64,000 bases of DNA from Brachynemurus nebulosus (Eukaryota > Arthropoda > Insecta > Neuroptera > Myrmeleontidae). The notes under the pieces were generated by a model that ran no database searches, was not told the origin of the DNA, and worked only from the letters and a program-made list of their open reading frames with translations. Below, piece by piece: positions 1-12,042 of the stretch; position 1 is the stretch's first letter; every line of letters begins with the position of its first letter. The DNA is taken from NCBI GenBank assembly GCA_035578155.1, contig JAPWDM010000005.1, positions 18,040,877 through 18,104,876 on the forward strand, read 5' to 3'. Both the position numbers and the translations under genes were made by a program.

Positions 1-144
1 TTTTATTGTCAATTTGCGTGTGGAAAGTTACTTTCCACACGCAAAAAAGTATGCGGGAAGAGTACAGTGGGCGAACAGCTATTTTGCGAACAGAAATGTT
101 TGCGCCAAATTAATACTTCTCCCGCATGAGTAATAAAAAATAAT
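1..144 (+). repeat. Hairpin-rich interspersed repeat, copy 1 (cut by window start)
   Basis: Bases 16-42 form a perfect 13-bp hairpin (GCGTGTGGAAAGT / ACTTTCCACACGC) with a 1-base loop. A second imperfect inverted pair (tatgcgggaagagtac / gtacttctcccgcat-like) follows. The same sequence occurs at 9415-9535 in this orientation and inverted at 12911 and 41463, so the window opens inside a copy. Non-coding; superfamily not assigned. Confidence 0.85.
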
Positions 145-981
145 TTTTTAACACCAAAATACTAACTGATATTTTTTATGTGATCAGGGAGTTCGCTGTC
201 TTGCACTGACAAATTTCAGATTACTTTTTTGAATTTTCGGATTCGCGACCTTTCCATGTTAGTTATTCAGTGTTAATGTTATTATTTTATTTTGTAACTA
301 ATAATGCAAACAACACATGGCAGCATTAATTAAAAGTAGCCATGCGTATTGATTTATAATTTATCCAGTGCTAAAATACAAATGTGTACATTTCTATACA
401 TATAGTTTGACAGGCCAAACAAAAGGTCTGATCTGTACAGTTACTAATTATATAACATAGTATGGCAGCGGTAAAGCGGGCCACATTTTGTTATTTTCAT
501 GTTCAATGGTCAAATTAATTTCTCTTTTACCGTTCGTATGTATATACTAAATATATGTGAATCAGTATTACATAGCTGCAAATTTTAGTATTTGCAGGTA
601 GGTATGTGATTCGTTATAATTCTTTGATACAAAAGAATTTTCTAGCTATACATGTATGCAGACGAAAATTTATTGTATACTTACACATATGCCAAATATT
701 CGAATGAAAAGAACTCAAAAAGTCCGAAATATTTCAAAAAGTGTAATATAAGTTTGATTTTTATTGTAAAAGAAGTAAAAGAATTTTCTCCACTGCATTG
801 AAAAATATTCAATCATAGATATATTTTATAGTTCAATAGGTATATGTAGAGACAACAACAAACATTAGCTATGTATCTAGTTTACTCATTGATGATCAGT
901 TGTATCGCAGTCAAAAATCACATTTATGTTAAAATTTAAATATGTTACTTTTTGGAAGAAAAAGTAATAATGGATATGCTA
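145..981. other. AT-rich intergenic stretch, nothing recognised
   Basis: No coding signal, RNA gene or clear repeat structure is visible between the hairpin repeat and the first MITE. The base composition is like the rest of the window. Confidence 0.5.
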
Positions 982-1491
982 CACTGAGAAAAAAATACGG
1001 TAATTTTTACGGAAATTTCTAGTAAAAAATTACGGAGCTCTCTGGTAATGCGGGCATAAGTGACAGGCAAAGGAGAAAGTACGATGAGTATAGTAAAAAT
1101 TACACTGCACTCTAAGAAAAAAATGTACCGTTTTACTACTATTATAGGAGGCAATTAAATGCCTTCTATAATGACAGTAACATTACAAACCGTAATGTAC
1201 GAAGGTGAAAAATACACCATCATGGTGTAATTATTACTCACTCATATGTGTAGTTTTACACATGTCGTACGTAAAATTACGGTCCAGGTGTGTAATAGAT
1301 TACGTTTTATTTGTGTATTAACTACACAACAAGATGTAATTTTACACATTCAGTTCGCAATAGTGCGCAGTTAAACGTAAAATTACATCATATTAATGTA
1401 TTTTTAAACCACGCCTGTACACCTGAAAATGTAATTTTACACACTTATATAGTAATGTTTACACCCAGAAAAGTGTAATATTAATCCAACT

Positions 1492-1538
1492 GAATCACTC
1501 ATTCTGATTCAATTCAACTGAATCAGTATGAGTGATTC
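1492..1538. repeat. 20-bp hairpin
   Basis: GAATCACTCATTCTGATTCA pairs with TGAATCAGTATGAGTGATTC with one mismatch and a 7-base loop. It lies within an area rich in GAATCA/TGATTC words inside the nested element. Confidence 0.7.
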
Positions 1539-2069
1539 AATTGTGCTGAAAAGATTAAACTGATTCAACTTAATTGAAAATAACGAATCAAAAAAGATTA
1601 TTGATGGTTTTTTTTACATAAATATTTATAATAATATGACGTATAGAATAATTTGGAATTATATACAAAAAGATTCGAGATGTTAAATATTTTGCTTATT
1701 ATTTCTAAATTTCTATATAAGTGTGTCGTATGATAAAATAATAATTTTTTTGGTAAATTTTAAAATAAACACTCCAAAAAAGTAAGATTATAAAAGTTTT
1801 ATTATGAACGTTTACTTGCTTTCATGAACATAGGTAATCTTTATTTTGCAGTGTAACTGCCAATTAAACTGGTCAAAATTTTGAGATATGACTTTTTTTT
1901 ACAATGCTTACGTTTTGCAGACACAATTATTTAAGCAATATCTTATAAAAAATTTAATTGTAATTAGATTACAATGATAATATTAAAAACTTATGGATTA
2001 AAATTGTAGTTACATCATATCAAAAATATAGTTTAAGAAAATTAACTAAACAATACTTAAATATAAGAA

Positions 2070-3497
2070 AAACAATATTCTGCCGACTCTTGCCATTCTT
2101 AGAACTTCGCAGAAAATGCATGCTGTGCTTTCATAGATGTCTTCACCAATTCCAGTTTCTAAACAAATCAGAAAATAAGGGTTACTTAATTTTATAACCA
2201 TTTTTGATTATTATTTTTTTCTTTTTTTAATAACTATTTCACAGCAATTTAAAATTAAGAAAATTTCGCTTTCGCTACAAAATTACTTCTAGGCTATTTT
2301 AATGAATGTACAGATATTAGATTTTTGATTAAAAAACTCACCAGCAAAGTGACCCGGCGTGCTTATGGCACTGGCACTTCCGAACTGGTAGACGGAGGGT
2401 TTGAATTCCGTAGCCGGTTATATGCTGGCGAAAGTTTTCTGCTATTTCCCATCATAATCCCAGATGAATATCGACATTATCCTCAAGAGGATGGTTGCAA
2501 ACAGACACCTACCAAATCCTTATACCGCTTTTCTTGTCCTCCGCCCAATATTCTGCTGACTCTTGCCATTACTAGAACTTCAGGGAAAATGTATGCTACG
2601 GTTTCACAGATGTCTTCACCAATTCCTTTTTCTAAACAAATCAAAAAATAAGGATTACTTAATTTTATAACCATTTTTGTTTATTTATTTTATTTATATT
2701 TTTTCAATAAATATTTCACAGCAATTTAAAATTAAGAAAATTTCGTTTTTGCTACACAATTACTTCTAGGTTATTTTAATGAATGTACAGATATTAGATT
2801 TTCGATTAAAAAACTCACCAGCAAAGTAACCCGGCGTGCTTAGGCACTGGCACTTCCGAACTGGTAGACTGAGGGTTTGAATTCCGTTACCGGTTATATG
2901 CTGGTGAAAGTTTTCTGCTATTTCCCATCGCAATTCCAGATGAATATCGACATCGTCCTTAAAAAGATGGTTGCAAACAGACACCTACCAAATCCTTATA
3001 CCGCTTTTCCTGTCCTCCGCCCAATATTCTGCTGACTCTTGCAATTACTAGAACTTCAGGGAAAATGTATGCTACGGTTTCACAGATGTCTTCACCAATT
3101 TCGATTTCTAAACAAATCAGAAAATAAGGGTTACTTAATTTTATAACCATTTTTGCTTATTTATTTTTTCTTTTTTCAATAACTATTACACAGCAATTCA
3201 AAATTAAGAAAATTTTGTTTTTGCTACACAATTACTTTTAGGTTATTTTAATGAATGTACAGATATTAAATTTTTGATTAAATAACTCACCAGCAAAGTA
3301 ACCCGGCGTGCTTAGGCACTGGCACTTCCGAACTGGTAGACTGAGGGTTTGAATTCCGTAACCGGTTATATGCTGGTGAAAGTTTTCTGCTATTTCGTAT
3401 CGTAATTCCAGATGAATATCGACATCGTCCTTAAGAAGATGGTTGCAAACAGACACCTGCCAAATCTTTATACCGCTTTTCTTGTTCTCCGCCCATA
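2070..3497. repeat. Three-unit tandem array, ~475-bp period
   Basis: The landmark tattctgc(c/t)gactcttg recurs at 2076, 2549 and 3025, giving periods of 473 and 476 bp. The third unit breaks off near 3497. Each unit contains a relic segment (ggtagac(g/t)gagggtttgaattcc) resembling a Pol III B box, and on the minus strand a short open frame repeated at 2483-2674 and 2959-3150. Those frames only mirror the tandem repeat and show no known domain. Satellite-like, amplified inside the nested transposon. Confidence 0.85.
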
Positions 3498-3725
3498 TCA
3501 TCATGAAAAAGTTGAGAAATAATGATGTGAGTGACGTCCGTTACATACCATTGTCTAAAAAACGAACGTTAAATTCCATTATTATTATTACCATTGTTAT
3601 TATTACTAAAAAAAGTCGATTTCCATACGTCGCGTCGTTTCAATTTAAACCTGTTATGAATTTATATTACTGTAAAGCAAAAAAAAAAAAAAAATTCGTT
3701 AAGTGCGTGTTCTTGACACGCACTA

Positions 3726-4587
3726 ACAAGTAAAGGTCCCGAGGCCGGACCTATCGATTTCGATGAAACTTAAATATATTGTAGAACACTAAAAACTAAG
3801 GGACACGTATTTTTTTTTATCTGCGGAAAAACGGTTTGAAGGGGTGAAATCGCCCTCCAAAAATTGGGGTAAAAATTTAATTTTTCAAATATCTCGAAAA
3901 CAGTAAGAGATAGAGAAAAAGTTTAAATTGGCGATATTGCTCTTTTTTAAAGAGCTATCTATTGATATGCAATTTGTTCATATTACATCAACAGGAGTGG
4001 TTGGGGGTTAAAATTTGGGGGTTAATTTTGCAAAAAGGGGGTGAAAAATAAACAATATAAATTTTTTGTTTACAGATTTGAAATCTACGTCAAAAAATCT
4101 AATTGACCTGTTTTTGCTCAATGCCCTAATATTAAGTCTAGGGGTAGTTACCTAGAGGGTGACTCTGTCGAATAGTCGTACAATTTGGGTATTTCAAGGA
4201 GTTCTTCATGGAAAATAGCTTAAGACAATTAGAATAACGTAGAAATGAAATTCTCGGATTCAAAATTGAGTTTGAGCAACATTGGAGAGGGGGTGAGTCA
4301 CCTTCTTAAATTACATACTAGTTTATATACACTAATTTTTGCTATTAACACACTGATAGTGGGTAAAATAATGTCACAATAAGTGGTTCTGAAGTTGGAC
4401 TATCATATGTAAGGTCTTTATTAGGTTTGTTTTTTAATGGATATTATAGTTTTCCTTATCGAAAATTATCGATACCGAAAATTACATAACTTAACCTAAA
4501 ATAACGAAACCTAATAAAAACCTTACATACGATAGTCTAACTTCAGAACGATCTATTGTGACATTATTACCCCCTGTCAGTGTGTTA
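3726..4587. mobile_element. Truncated copy of the ACAAGTAAAGGTCC foldback element
   Basis: It begins ACAAGTAAAGGTCCCGAGGC and follows one arm plus the centre of the complete 1489-bp near-palindrome at 19130-20618, in opposite orientation with respect to the asymmetric centre. It stops in the second arm after ...cagtgtgttaa, so most of one terminal arm is missing. Confidence 0.85.
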
Positions 4588-5090
4588 AAAGATATCTGAA
4601 TTGTAGATAATGTTTTAATTTTCACAGAAATTGACAACCCCCGAAAATAAATTATTAGTCAAATTGTAAAATAAACTTTTATCAAATTACATAATTATTT
4701 GTATGAAGCAAAATTAAAAAAATTAACTTACCTGAAATATTGTAAATGTATCATCAGGACAGCATTTTGGAAACAAACAAATTTATATTACAGTATTCTT
4801 TGCACATTATTCCAGAAGCCATTTGCACAATGCAAATAAAAACAAAACACCAGTACACCACTATAACACTGTTTTTGTAGCATATTTAAAGATTAATTTA
4901 TCATACACGTTATAATCATATTAACTATATATCTTATCAAAAAATACTTTTGTTTAATTCAGCTAATTTGAAAACATAACTTTTAACCTTTAAGAGTATT
5001 ACTTATGTACGTATAAATAATACAGCAATTCAATAACAGATAATATTAAAATACATAAACTCATTTGCGCGCGCATGGGTATTGCTATTT
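4588..5090. other. AT-rich interior of the nested element
   Basis: No coding or repeat structure recognised apart from belonging to the 1108-5306 insertion. Confidence 0.4.
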
Positions 5091-6126
5091 AGTGGTGTAA
5101 AAATAAATCAAAAACGTTGTAAAAATCCAAAGTTACACCTTTATTTGTGTAATATTAAAAAAAAACAGTAATTATACACAAATTATATAAAAATACACCA
5201 ATTTTTTCATATTACACAAATAATAATGCATATTTTCAGAGCGAGGAGTAATTTTGCTCTAAATTTAAGTTATTTTACACGTTTTTGACCCTTTTTTCTT
5301 AGAGTGTGTGACTCCGTAAAAATTTCGGCGCTGTACAGGAAAAATTCTACCTCTTACCGTATTATTTATAAGGTTTTTTCTTGTTATTTATTAACAAATA
5401 ATTGAATTAAAATAGTTTAAAAAGATATTGATAGAAGGGTAAGGATTAAAATCAAATTATTAATATTGAAAAAATATTCTGTGGTTTTTTATTATTTGTA
5501 GAAAAACATGTTTCAATAAACATCAATACATATAAAAATCTTAATTGTTATATCTTAATTATTAGTTCTTTACCAATAATAAAATAATGCGATTTTCATG
5601 AAACACAAATAAGAATTCTTTGTTTTAAATGTAAAGTCCATTAAATAGTTTATTATAACAAAAAACAGAAAAAAAATGATAACACTCATGGTACACATGA
5701 GATACAAGGCACACACAACAATAAGTTAGTTCTCTGCTTGCAATAGAAGCCGTATTCAAAATGACCTTCGTTTGGTGCGGACAGTTACGCGTGCCAGAGC
5801 AGTTAGGTATGTGCTTGCCCTTGGTGAGCGTTACGTTGGTGCGATGCTTGTGTGAGAGAGATGCTGAAAGACAGGTTTCAATTTAACAAAAATTAAGTAA
5901 ATTTTCCTGGTATCCACTTGAAATTTTACTAGCCCATCGAATTTTACGGAGCAGTATAGGAAAAATTCTTAAGCTGTACAGGAAAAATTTTCAAATGAAT
6001 CGTAAAAAATAATGTTTGAAAGGCATTTTTTATATTTTTGCTTGATAATTTCCTACCGACTGGTCACTTGAGCCTGGTTTACCGGAGGCAGCTCCGTAAT
6101 TTTTACTGTAATTTTTTGTCAGTGTA

Positions 6127-7311
6127 GCTTAGTGGTTGTTAATATACACTAGTGTCTCTCAAAATACAGTGCGCTTCGCACATTCACAGCAACATATAGG
6201 TACACTAATTAAAATATGATTTGAACCAAAAATCCTTTATACTGTACATAACAAAATTTTAATTCAAAATGTAATTATTTTTCTACGAATAAAAATATAT
6301 ATCATTTTCGAAATAACTCATAAAACTCTTTTAATTTACACAATTATATCAACATAAACCAACAATTAATTTTGTATTAATGGCTAATTTTGGACATTCA
6401 GAGTAACGATGTAATATTTGATAAATGATTAGGTACGTATATAGATAGATACAATATAATTCTATTAGGTACATTATAAATGTTCGTATGTAGTATTTCC
6501 CTAGTATTAATAATATCAAACCTATATTTGAAAATTTTCAATATGTATATGTACAAGTGCATATACCTATGCATATGATTTGTTTTATATATCTACAGAG
6601 AGTTCCACAAAATTTGTAGATGTAGGTATATACAGTGGTTGTGCAAGAATAAAATTGAAAGTTGGCAAGATGAGTTTTGTGAGGCTTCATTTTTAAGTGA
6701 ATTTCCTTCTTGGAAATATACTGAGATCGGGAAAATGCATGCAAAAATCTGAGCCCGGGACTATGGCAGAAATTTGTTTTCAGGCCTCGAAAAATCGAAA
6801 ATGAGGTTTACTAAAATTTATATACCTATATTTTTTGGGTATGAAGTACTTACTTTAAAATTTTGAAAAAATATGTATGTTGTAGAAATAGTACTCCAAG
6901 ATTCTACGAGATTTTTATGATTGTTGTACAAGGTCGATAAGACTTTTAAAAAAAAGATACGAAAGAAGTGTTTTTTTTTTTTTTATTTCAAGTACCCTTT
7001 TCAAAATTTTGAAAATAAGTTTATTCAAAGATTTTACGAAAAAATTTTCGTTATTGTGTAGCCGCTATGTATATACAGCAATGATTCTTTTTATAATACA
7101 CGTGCGAGAACGAAAGAAACATATTTCGTAATCTTTTTAAGGAAGAAAGAAATATATTTTTGATTCCTTTTAAGAATGTACTACGAATATATAAGTTGTA
7201 TACAGGATGTTTCATGTATTAAATATGAAATGCATTTTTAATACGAAATACATTTATTGTTTTTATAAAAGTATAAATCTTTAATTGATTATTAAATGTT
7301 TTGCACTAAAA
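6127..7311. other. AT-rich intergenic stretch with one repeat fragment
   Basis: The only recognised element is at about 6749-6838 (gagcccgggactatggcaga...), a fragment of the repeat family that carries (TA)n cores at 26545 and 29584. The rest shows no gene. Confidence 0.55.
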
Positions 7312-7319
7312 TGTATTGC

Positions 7320-7602
7320 AAACAAGTATCATATCGCGCGTACTCTTCCTATACCTCGTATATCAAAAACTGCATGTTTTAGGACACACAAAAAACATTA
7401 AATATTGTATTTATATATATACTTATCTATATATATTTATATATGTTGGTAGCCAACATCAAAGGGTGTAATTAGCATAAACCTTAAGTTTTCATAATGA
7501 TGAAAACACAGATTTAAATACGTTTTTTTTGTGTCTCCAAAAATTGGGACTTTTCAGATACGAGGTATAGAAACAGTACAGGCGATATGATAATTTGTAT
7601 TC
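7320..7602. repeat. MITE-like imperfect inverted repeat
   Basis: atcatatcgc...ctatacctcgtat (from about 7328) is mirrored by atacgaggtatag...gcgatatgat (to about 7593), giving roughly 70-bp imperfect arms around a (TA)-rich centre. No target duplication was resolved. Confidence 0.55.
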
Positions 7603-7696
7603 TATACACATCGAAATCGCAAGCCATAGTTATCAACCTGTATATTCTGAATTTGTATTTAAAAAGAGATAGCAATATAATTGCATTTCTATCTGA

Positions 7697-8345
7697 TCAG
7701 GGTGTATTATAAAAAGAATCTTTGCTGTATATGCCGCTTAATAACGACTGCCGTCGTCTTTCGGCTCCCATTTTCCACACTTCTTGATGTTGCCACTGAA
7801 CCGCGACCAGCCTCCGACATCTCATTGCATCTTCGACCCCCTCACTCCAACTTTTTCGAGGTCGGCCTCTCTTACGCCTTTCTATGAGTGTCCATTTAGA
7901 TATTAAATTGGGTAAACGATGTTCCTCCATTCTTTACACATGCCCATACCAAATTAACTGTTCTGTTTCAACAGTTTCTATAATATTTTTCTTATTAGCT
8001 ACTTCCATTAATTCCCTTATTCTTTGGCTCCGAACCATGTCATGTCTAGATACTTTTGCCCTTCGTTTCAGAAAGTCCATTTCGGTCACCATAAACTTAT
8101 GTTTGGTACTTTCTATTAGTTGCCAGACCTACGAACCATATGTTAATATGTTTTTTATAATAGACTTGTATATTTGCAGTTTTCGAAATCTGGTGACAGA
8201 ATTACTCCACAGGATGGAATTTAAGGCATTTATTCTGGGACTGTAGTTTGAGATCTTAGGTGCCATTCTGGTCTATATATGTCCCAAGATATTTGACACT
8301 CGAAGTTCCCCTTATGATATCAACGTTATCTAGCCGTATAAGGCC
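7697..8345 (-). pseudogene. Non-LTR retrotransposon reverse transcriptase, C-terminal remnant
   Basis: Read on the minus strand this is the end of a LINE ORF2. Recognisable blocks in order are SSVKYLGTYIDQNGT (near 8310), then after a frameshift KIIKNILTYGS-like sequence (SIIKNILTYGS), MDFLKRRAKVSRHDMVRSQR, IRELMEVANKK, TEQLIWYGHV, RMEEHRLPNLI and ERRKRGRPRKSW. This matches the post-thumb and C-terminal region of insect LINE polymerases (the WYGH..RM and RGRP..W signatures). In-frame stops interrupt it after LTYGS and after WYGHV, so it is dead. The catalytic palm and endonuclease are absent (5' truncation). The clade is not assigned. Confidence 0.88.
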
Positions 8346-9064
8346 ACTAAAGTCTTTAAAAAATACATATATACTTTATAAAAATTAAGGGTTGAAACTA
8401 AATGAAATTACTGTATTCACTGATAGCAATCTAACAAATTTAAATAGGAAATATAATGCACGGGGGCAAATTTCTCCCTTCTTCGCCACTATGAATAGGT
8501 TAAAATTTTATGTAATTGAGATAATGTAATTGTTAGTTACCTAACACTTCTACGGCTCTCTCCTCACTTTATAACCGCCCTTCCCTTCTGTTTGTTAACA
8601 AATTTAATTGATTTTGTATGTTTTTGCATTTTTATAATCCGTTGAATTAAATAACAACATGCCTATAAAATCACATGGTCAAATGATCATTAAAATTTTG
8701 TTCTGTTTTGTTAAGCAAAATTTAAAAAACAAAAATTTGGTGTTGAATTCTTAATTTTAGGCGATTAAAACGTAATTTTGAACGAAAATAAATATCATTT
8801 TATGAAAAAAATATTTAAACAGTTGCTTTGACTTTTTCGCTCTTCGTTTAAAGAACGTACTTTTTGTCCCCTGAACGATGAGAACAGTTCTCATATCTCC
8901 TGTATACTTGCTCTCATATGGTTGATACTACAGTTACCTGACTGACAGTTAAAAGTACCTAAATTTTGATTTGTTATATTAACAAGCTGTACTTACGCAA
9001 ATAGTGTCCCGTACAACCAACTGTGTTTATGGATTTGATATAATGGTTTATGACAGTAGGCAAC
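8346..9064. other. AT-rich stretch, nothing recognised
   Basis: No gene or clear repeat. A short palindrome (gagaacagttctc) lies near 8880. Confidence 0.4.
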
Positions 9065-9535
9065 AGTATATTGTGCAATAAATGTGGGAAATTGTTGATT
9101 GCCCATGAAAGCGAAGTTGAGCGCACGAACGTAGTGAGTGCGCTCATTCGCTTGAGTGGGCAATCGACAATCCCGCACGAGTTACACATACTATTTTTTA
9201 TTACGAATTTAATATACTTTGTTCTATTATTTTTACTATTTTTGACATTTTTATTACTTTTTAAAATAATATTTTTAAGTGTTCGTCTTTTTTCTGAATT
9301 AATTACTTATTGTTTAAATTACTTTGTTGGTGGTTTCTATAGAAATAATTATGAAATATTTATTAAATCAAAAATCAAGAGGCGGCTTTGCGTGTTTTGA
9401 TTAAATTTTGCGTGTTTTATTGTCAATTTGCGTGTGGAAAGTTACTTTCCGCACGCAAAAAAGTATGCGCGAAGAGTACAGTAGGCGAACAGCTATTTTG
9501 CGTACAGAAATGTGTGCGCCAAGTTAGTACTTCTC
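9065..9535 (+). repeat. Hairpin-rich interspersed repeat, copy 2 (near complete)
   Basis: It starts AGTATATTGTGCAATAA and contains a long hairpin at 9091-9171 (attgttgattgccca paired with tgggcaatcgacaat, enclosing gcgcac...gtgcgc). An AT-rich middle follows, then the 13-bp hairpin GCGTGTGGAAAGT/ACTTTCC(g/a)CACGC and a third inverted pair. Short open frames across it are by-products of repeat sequence. Same family as copies at 1, 12911 and 41463. Confidence 0.85.
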
Positions 9536-9673
9536 TAGATTTTAAAATGATCGCAAGGATATTGACTTGTTTACGCTTGCCAAAAATAAGTATAGAGATG
9601 CGCGCTACCTGTATTTTCTTTTAATATACATAAGTATATTAGTGACACTATTTCTTGTAAAATATATAAAAAA

Positions 9674-9800
9674 TAATTAAAATTCACATAGTGTTTGAAA
9701 AATTATCAAACTGACGCTTGGCTAGCAACCAAAAGATCCAGGTTCGAGTCCCAGCCGATCCAGTTTGATAATTTTTCAAACACTATGTGCATTTTAATTA
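9674..9800. repeat. tRNA-like core flanked by perfect inverted repeats
   Basis: A 29-bp arm (9685-9713, CACATAGTGTTTGAAAAATT...) is perfectly inverted at 9761-9789. With one mismatch the arms extend to about 40 bp. The 47-base interior holds ccaggttcgagtcccagc, a good Pol III B box, and gcttggctagcaacc. The T-stem would contain mismatches and no complete cloverleaf can be drawn, so I read it as a tRNA-derived SINE or MITE hybrid rather than a tRNA gene. Confidence 0.7.
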
Positions 9801-10918
9801 ACATAATGAATTGGTCACACATGCCAAAGTAAATCGAGTGTTCAAGTATCAGCTAAGCTGGACATTAAGTGAGCATATGAATATTGATGTATGTATAAAA
9901 TACGAACAAAAGTCCGTCATACACTAATAATGTTTCACAGGCATTCGGTAACATTTGAAATTAAAAATATAAAAAATACTTTAAGTTAGAAGATTACCAA
10001 CAAACTTATTACCAATTTCTATGGAATACCTGAATCTATCATTTTGTGAATACACTAAAAAAAGAGATAATATTTATAGGTACAGAAATTGTAACATATT
10101 TTTTGCATAAATATTTATCAATTTTCGTTCTTTTTTAACTGAATTTAACTGCCAGAATCAAAATTCTATTTCTGTGCTAAATTGTAACTTTTTACGCCGC
10201 GCCGAGTTCTTTCAGTGAAAATCACTGTGATGCCATAAATGTCTCGTTTTGCCAATTTTGGTATGGACCACTAAAAATAATAAAATATTTAATAAAAAAT
10301 TACATTGTTAATTTTTTGGTTCAGTAATTATTATTTCGCTACTTGTTTGAATTGGTCAGCGAATCCTAGCCTGCGTACGCGTCCATCAATTTGATTTTAA
10401 CAATTTTTAAAAAATTCATTGACTCATGCAAACAGTCGTGCTATACACACAGAGTATATTGATTTAGTAAAAAAAAATTTAATATAAATAAATATGTCAA
10501 ACGCAAAAAAAGTTTGGGGAAAACTGATCTAATTTAACGTTCCTCTTTACGAAATTGTAAAATCACATATTCTGTTGGCGAAAGCGCTGGGGAGAAGCTA
10601 TGAGTTTTAAATTTTTATTTATATTTTGGTTTGTTAAAAGATTTTTTCTTAACCGTAGAATACTGCAAAGGATAAACAAACATTGTAGTAGGTATATCCG
10701 AAAAATCATTGTAGTATTCTACAGTTAAACTAAGTAAGTGAATCTAGTCGTTTCCCGTTGAGTTTCGTTGTATTATAGAATTGAAGCGGAGTTACCGATC
10801 ACAATAAACTCAGATCAGTATTTTTAGTATTCATCTCTCAAATTCAAATTCAAATTTTTACATAAAGTATATAAATTTTAAATGGAAAAAGCCACTTTTT
10901 AAGTTAATTTTGACTAGG
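9801..10918. other. AT-rich stretch, nothing firm
   Basis: Only a small imperfect hairpin is seen (aaccgtagaatactgcaa near 10652 with ttgtagtattctacagtt near 10709). No gene. Confidence 0.4.
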
Positions 10919-10926
10919 GTCGTGGA

Positions 10927-12034
10927 CAGTGTTGGGCAAGATATGGAATTTTATTATCTAGATAACAGATAATAGATAACATAATTTAAAATATCTAGAT
11001 AAAGATAACAGATAATTTAACCGTTATCTAGATAAAATTTTGGATAACAGATAAGATAATATTTACAGAAATAATTCAGTAGGTCAGTGTTTCTTAAACG
11101 CCAATTCGTAGACCGGTGCTGGGCTGTGAAAGTACCTCACCGGTTCCCAGAAAGTTGTGTTAATTACAATAAATTATAAAAATGTTAGAGAGGTTTTTGG
11201 CGATAAAAATAGCATGTTTTGGAATTTAGTTTTTTTTTTATTTTCGGGCCATAATAGCACACGTCTAGTACAGTAAAGTACAAAATTATTTGTTTAAAAA
11301 GAAGTGCTTGTGATCGACCTAGTGGTTGGAAAACGACATTTCATATTAGACGACTAAATGTTATTTCAATTAATGGGCGAAATGATTCCTAGCTACGAGA
11401 ATTCCATTTAAAATACGTTAATTGCTTTTAAACATTTCTCTAATGTTAAAAAAGTGTCAATATTTATCTAAATTACATGGTCGAACAAGTGTCGGAAAAC
11501 GACATTTTATATTACACAACTTACTATTATTCTAATTAATGACGGAAATGGCTCTACAAGAATTCTATTTAAAATTTAAGATCACTTTTAGACATGTCTA
11601 TAATGCTTAAAAAAGTGTCGATATATTATCTTAATTTTATGGTAGATCATGTGGTCGGAATAAGACATTTCATATTACACGACTAAAATATGATTCTAAC
11701 TAATGGCGGAAATGATTTCAGACTACAGCAATTCTGTTTAAAATTAAATAACTGCTTTTAAACATTTTTTAATTTATAAGAAAACGTCAAAAGTTATCTG
11801 AATTACATGGTCGACCAAGTGAACATAGGGAAATGGTGAATTTAGCTTCAAATTTCTTTTTTTTTCAGAAAAAATAAAGATGTATTGTTATTATATTATC
11901 TTTTTCTTTCGCCTAATAAAAAGATAAGATAAAAGATAACTTCTTTTAAAAATATCTAGATAAAAGATAATAGATAACGAAAACGTTATCTAGATAAAAT
12001 TTCAGATAACGTTGTCTAGATAAGCACAACACTG
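10927..12034. mobile_element. Non-autonomous hAT element with 8-bp target duplication
   Basis: The ends read CAGTGTTGGGCAAG (10927) and, inverted, ...AAGCACAACACTG (12034). They are flanked by identical GTCGTGGA at 10919-10926 and 12035-12042, the 8-bp duplication expected of hAT. Subterminal zones repeat TTATCTAGATAA many times on both sides. The interior has three ~165-bp direct repeats. No transposase. Confidence 0.92.
11328..11825. repeat. Three ~165-bp direct repeats inside the hAT element
   Basis: The landmark ggaa(a/t)a(c/a)gacattt recurs at 11328, 11494 and 11657 (periods of 166 and 163 bp). Each unit continues through similar attacacgact... and aattctatttaaaat... blocks. Confidence 0.85.
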
Positions 12035-12042
12035 GTCGTGGA

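Larger units (their letters stand above)
1108..5306. mobile_element. Nested element with CACTCTAAGAAAAAA termini (4.2 kb)
   Basis: The ends read CACTCTAAGAAAAAA (1108) and, inverted, TTTTTTCTTAGAGTG (5306). It splits the CACTGAGAAAAAA MITE: the homologous unsplit copy at 54.8 kb reads ...attacactgtgactccg. Comparing the two gives a 2-bp TG duplication (1106-1107 and 5307-5308). The left subterminal region (1200-1460) repeats GTAATTTTACAC-like motifs in both orientations, and the right one (5090-5290) repeats related TGTAATATTA/TTACAC motifs, as transposase-binding sites often do. No transposase frame remains; later repeats have enlarged it. Confidence 0.75.
982..6124. mobile_element. MITE with CACTGAGAAAAAA termini, split by a nested 4.2-kb element
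   Basis: The left terminus CACTGAGAAAAAAATACGG (982) is matched in reverse by the right terminus ending ...TTTTTTGTCAGTG (6124). TA flanks both ends (980-981 and 6125-6126), consistent with a 2-bp TA duplication. A second copy at 54628-55277 lacks the inserted DNA. The parts belonging to this MITE are 982-1107 and 5307-6124. It is non-coding. TA target and terminal sequence suggest a Tc1/mariner-like or related transposase, but this is not certain. Confidence 0.8.

Noticed and set aside
2483..3150. Repeated 63-residue minus-strand frame as a small protein family
   Set aside because: The two frames are the same part of a 475-bp tandem repeat. The third unit does not keep the frame and no domain is seen.
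9050..9400. 116-residue + strand frame (with a similar one at 41702-41935)
   Set aside because: Both are the same hairpin-rich non-coding repeat. Similarity is at DNA level and includes AT-rich low-complexity residues.
9713..9765. Functional tRNA gene
   Set aside because: A B box is present but the T-stem has mismatches and no acceptor or anticodon stem can be drawn.
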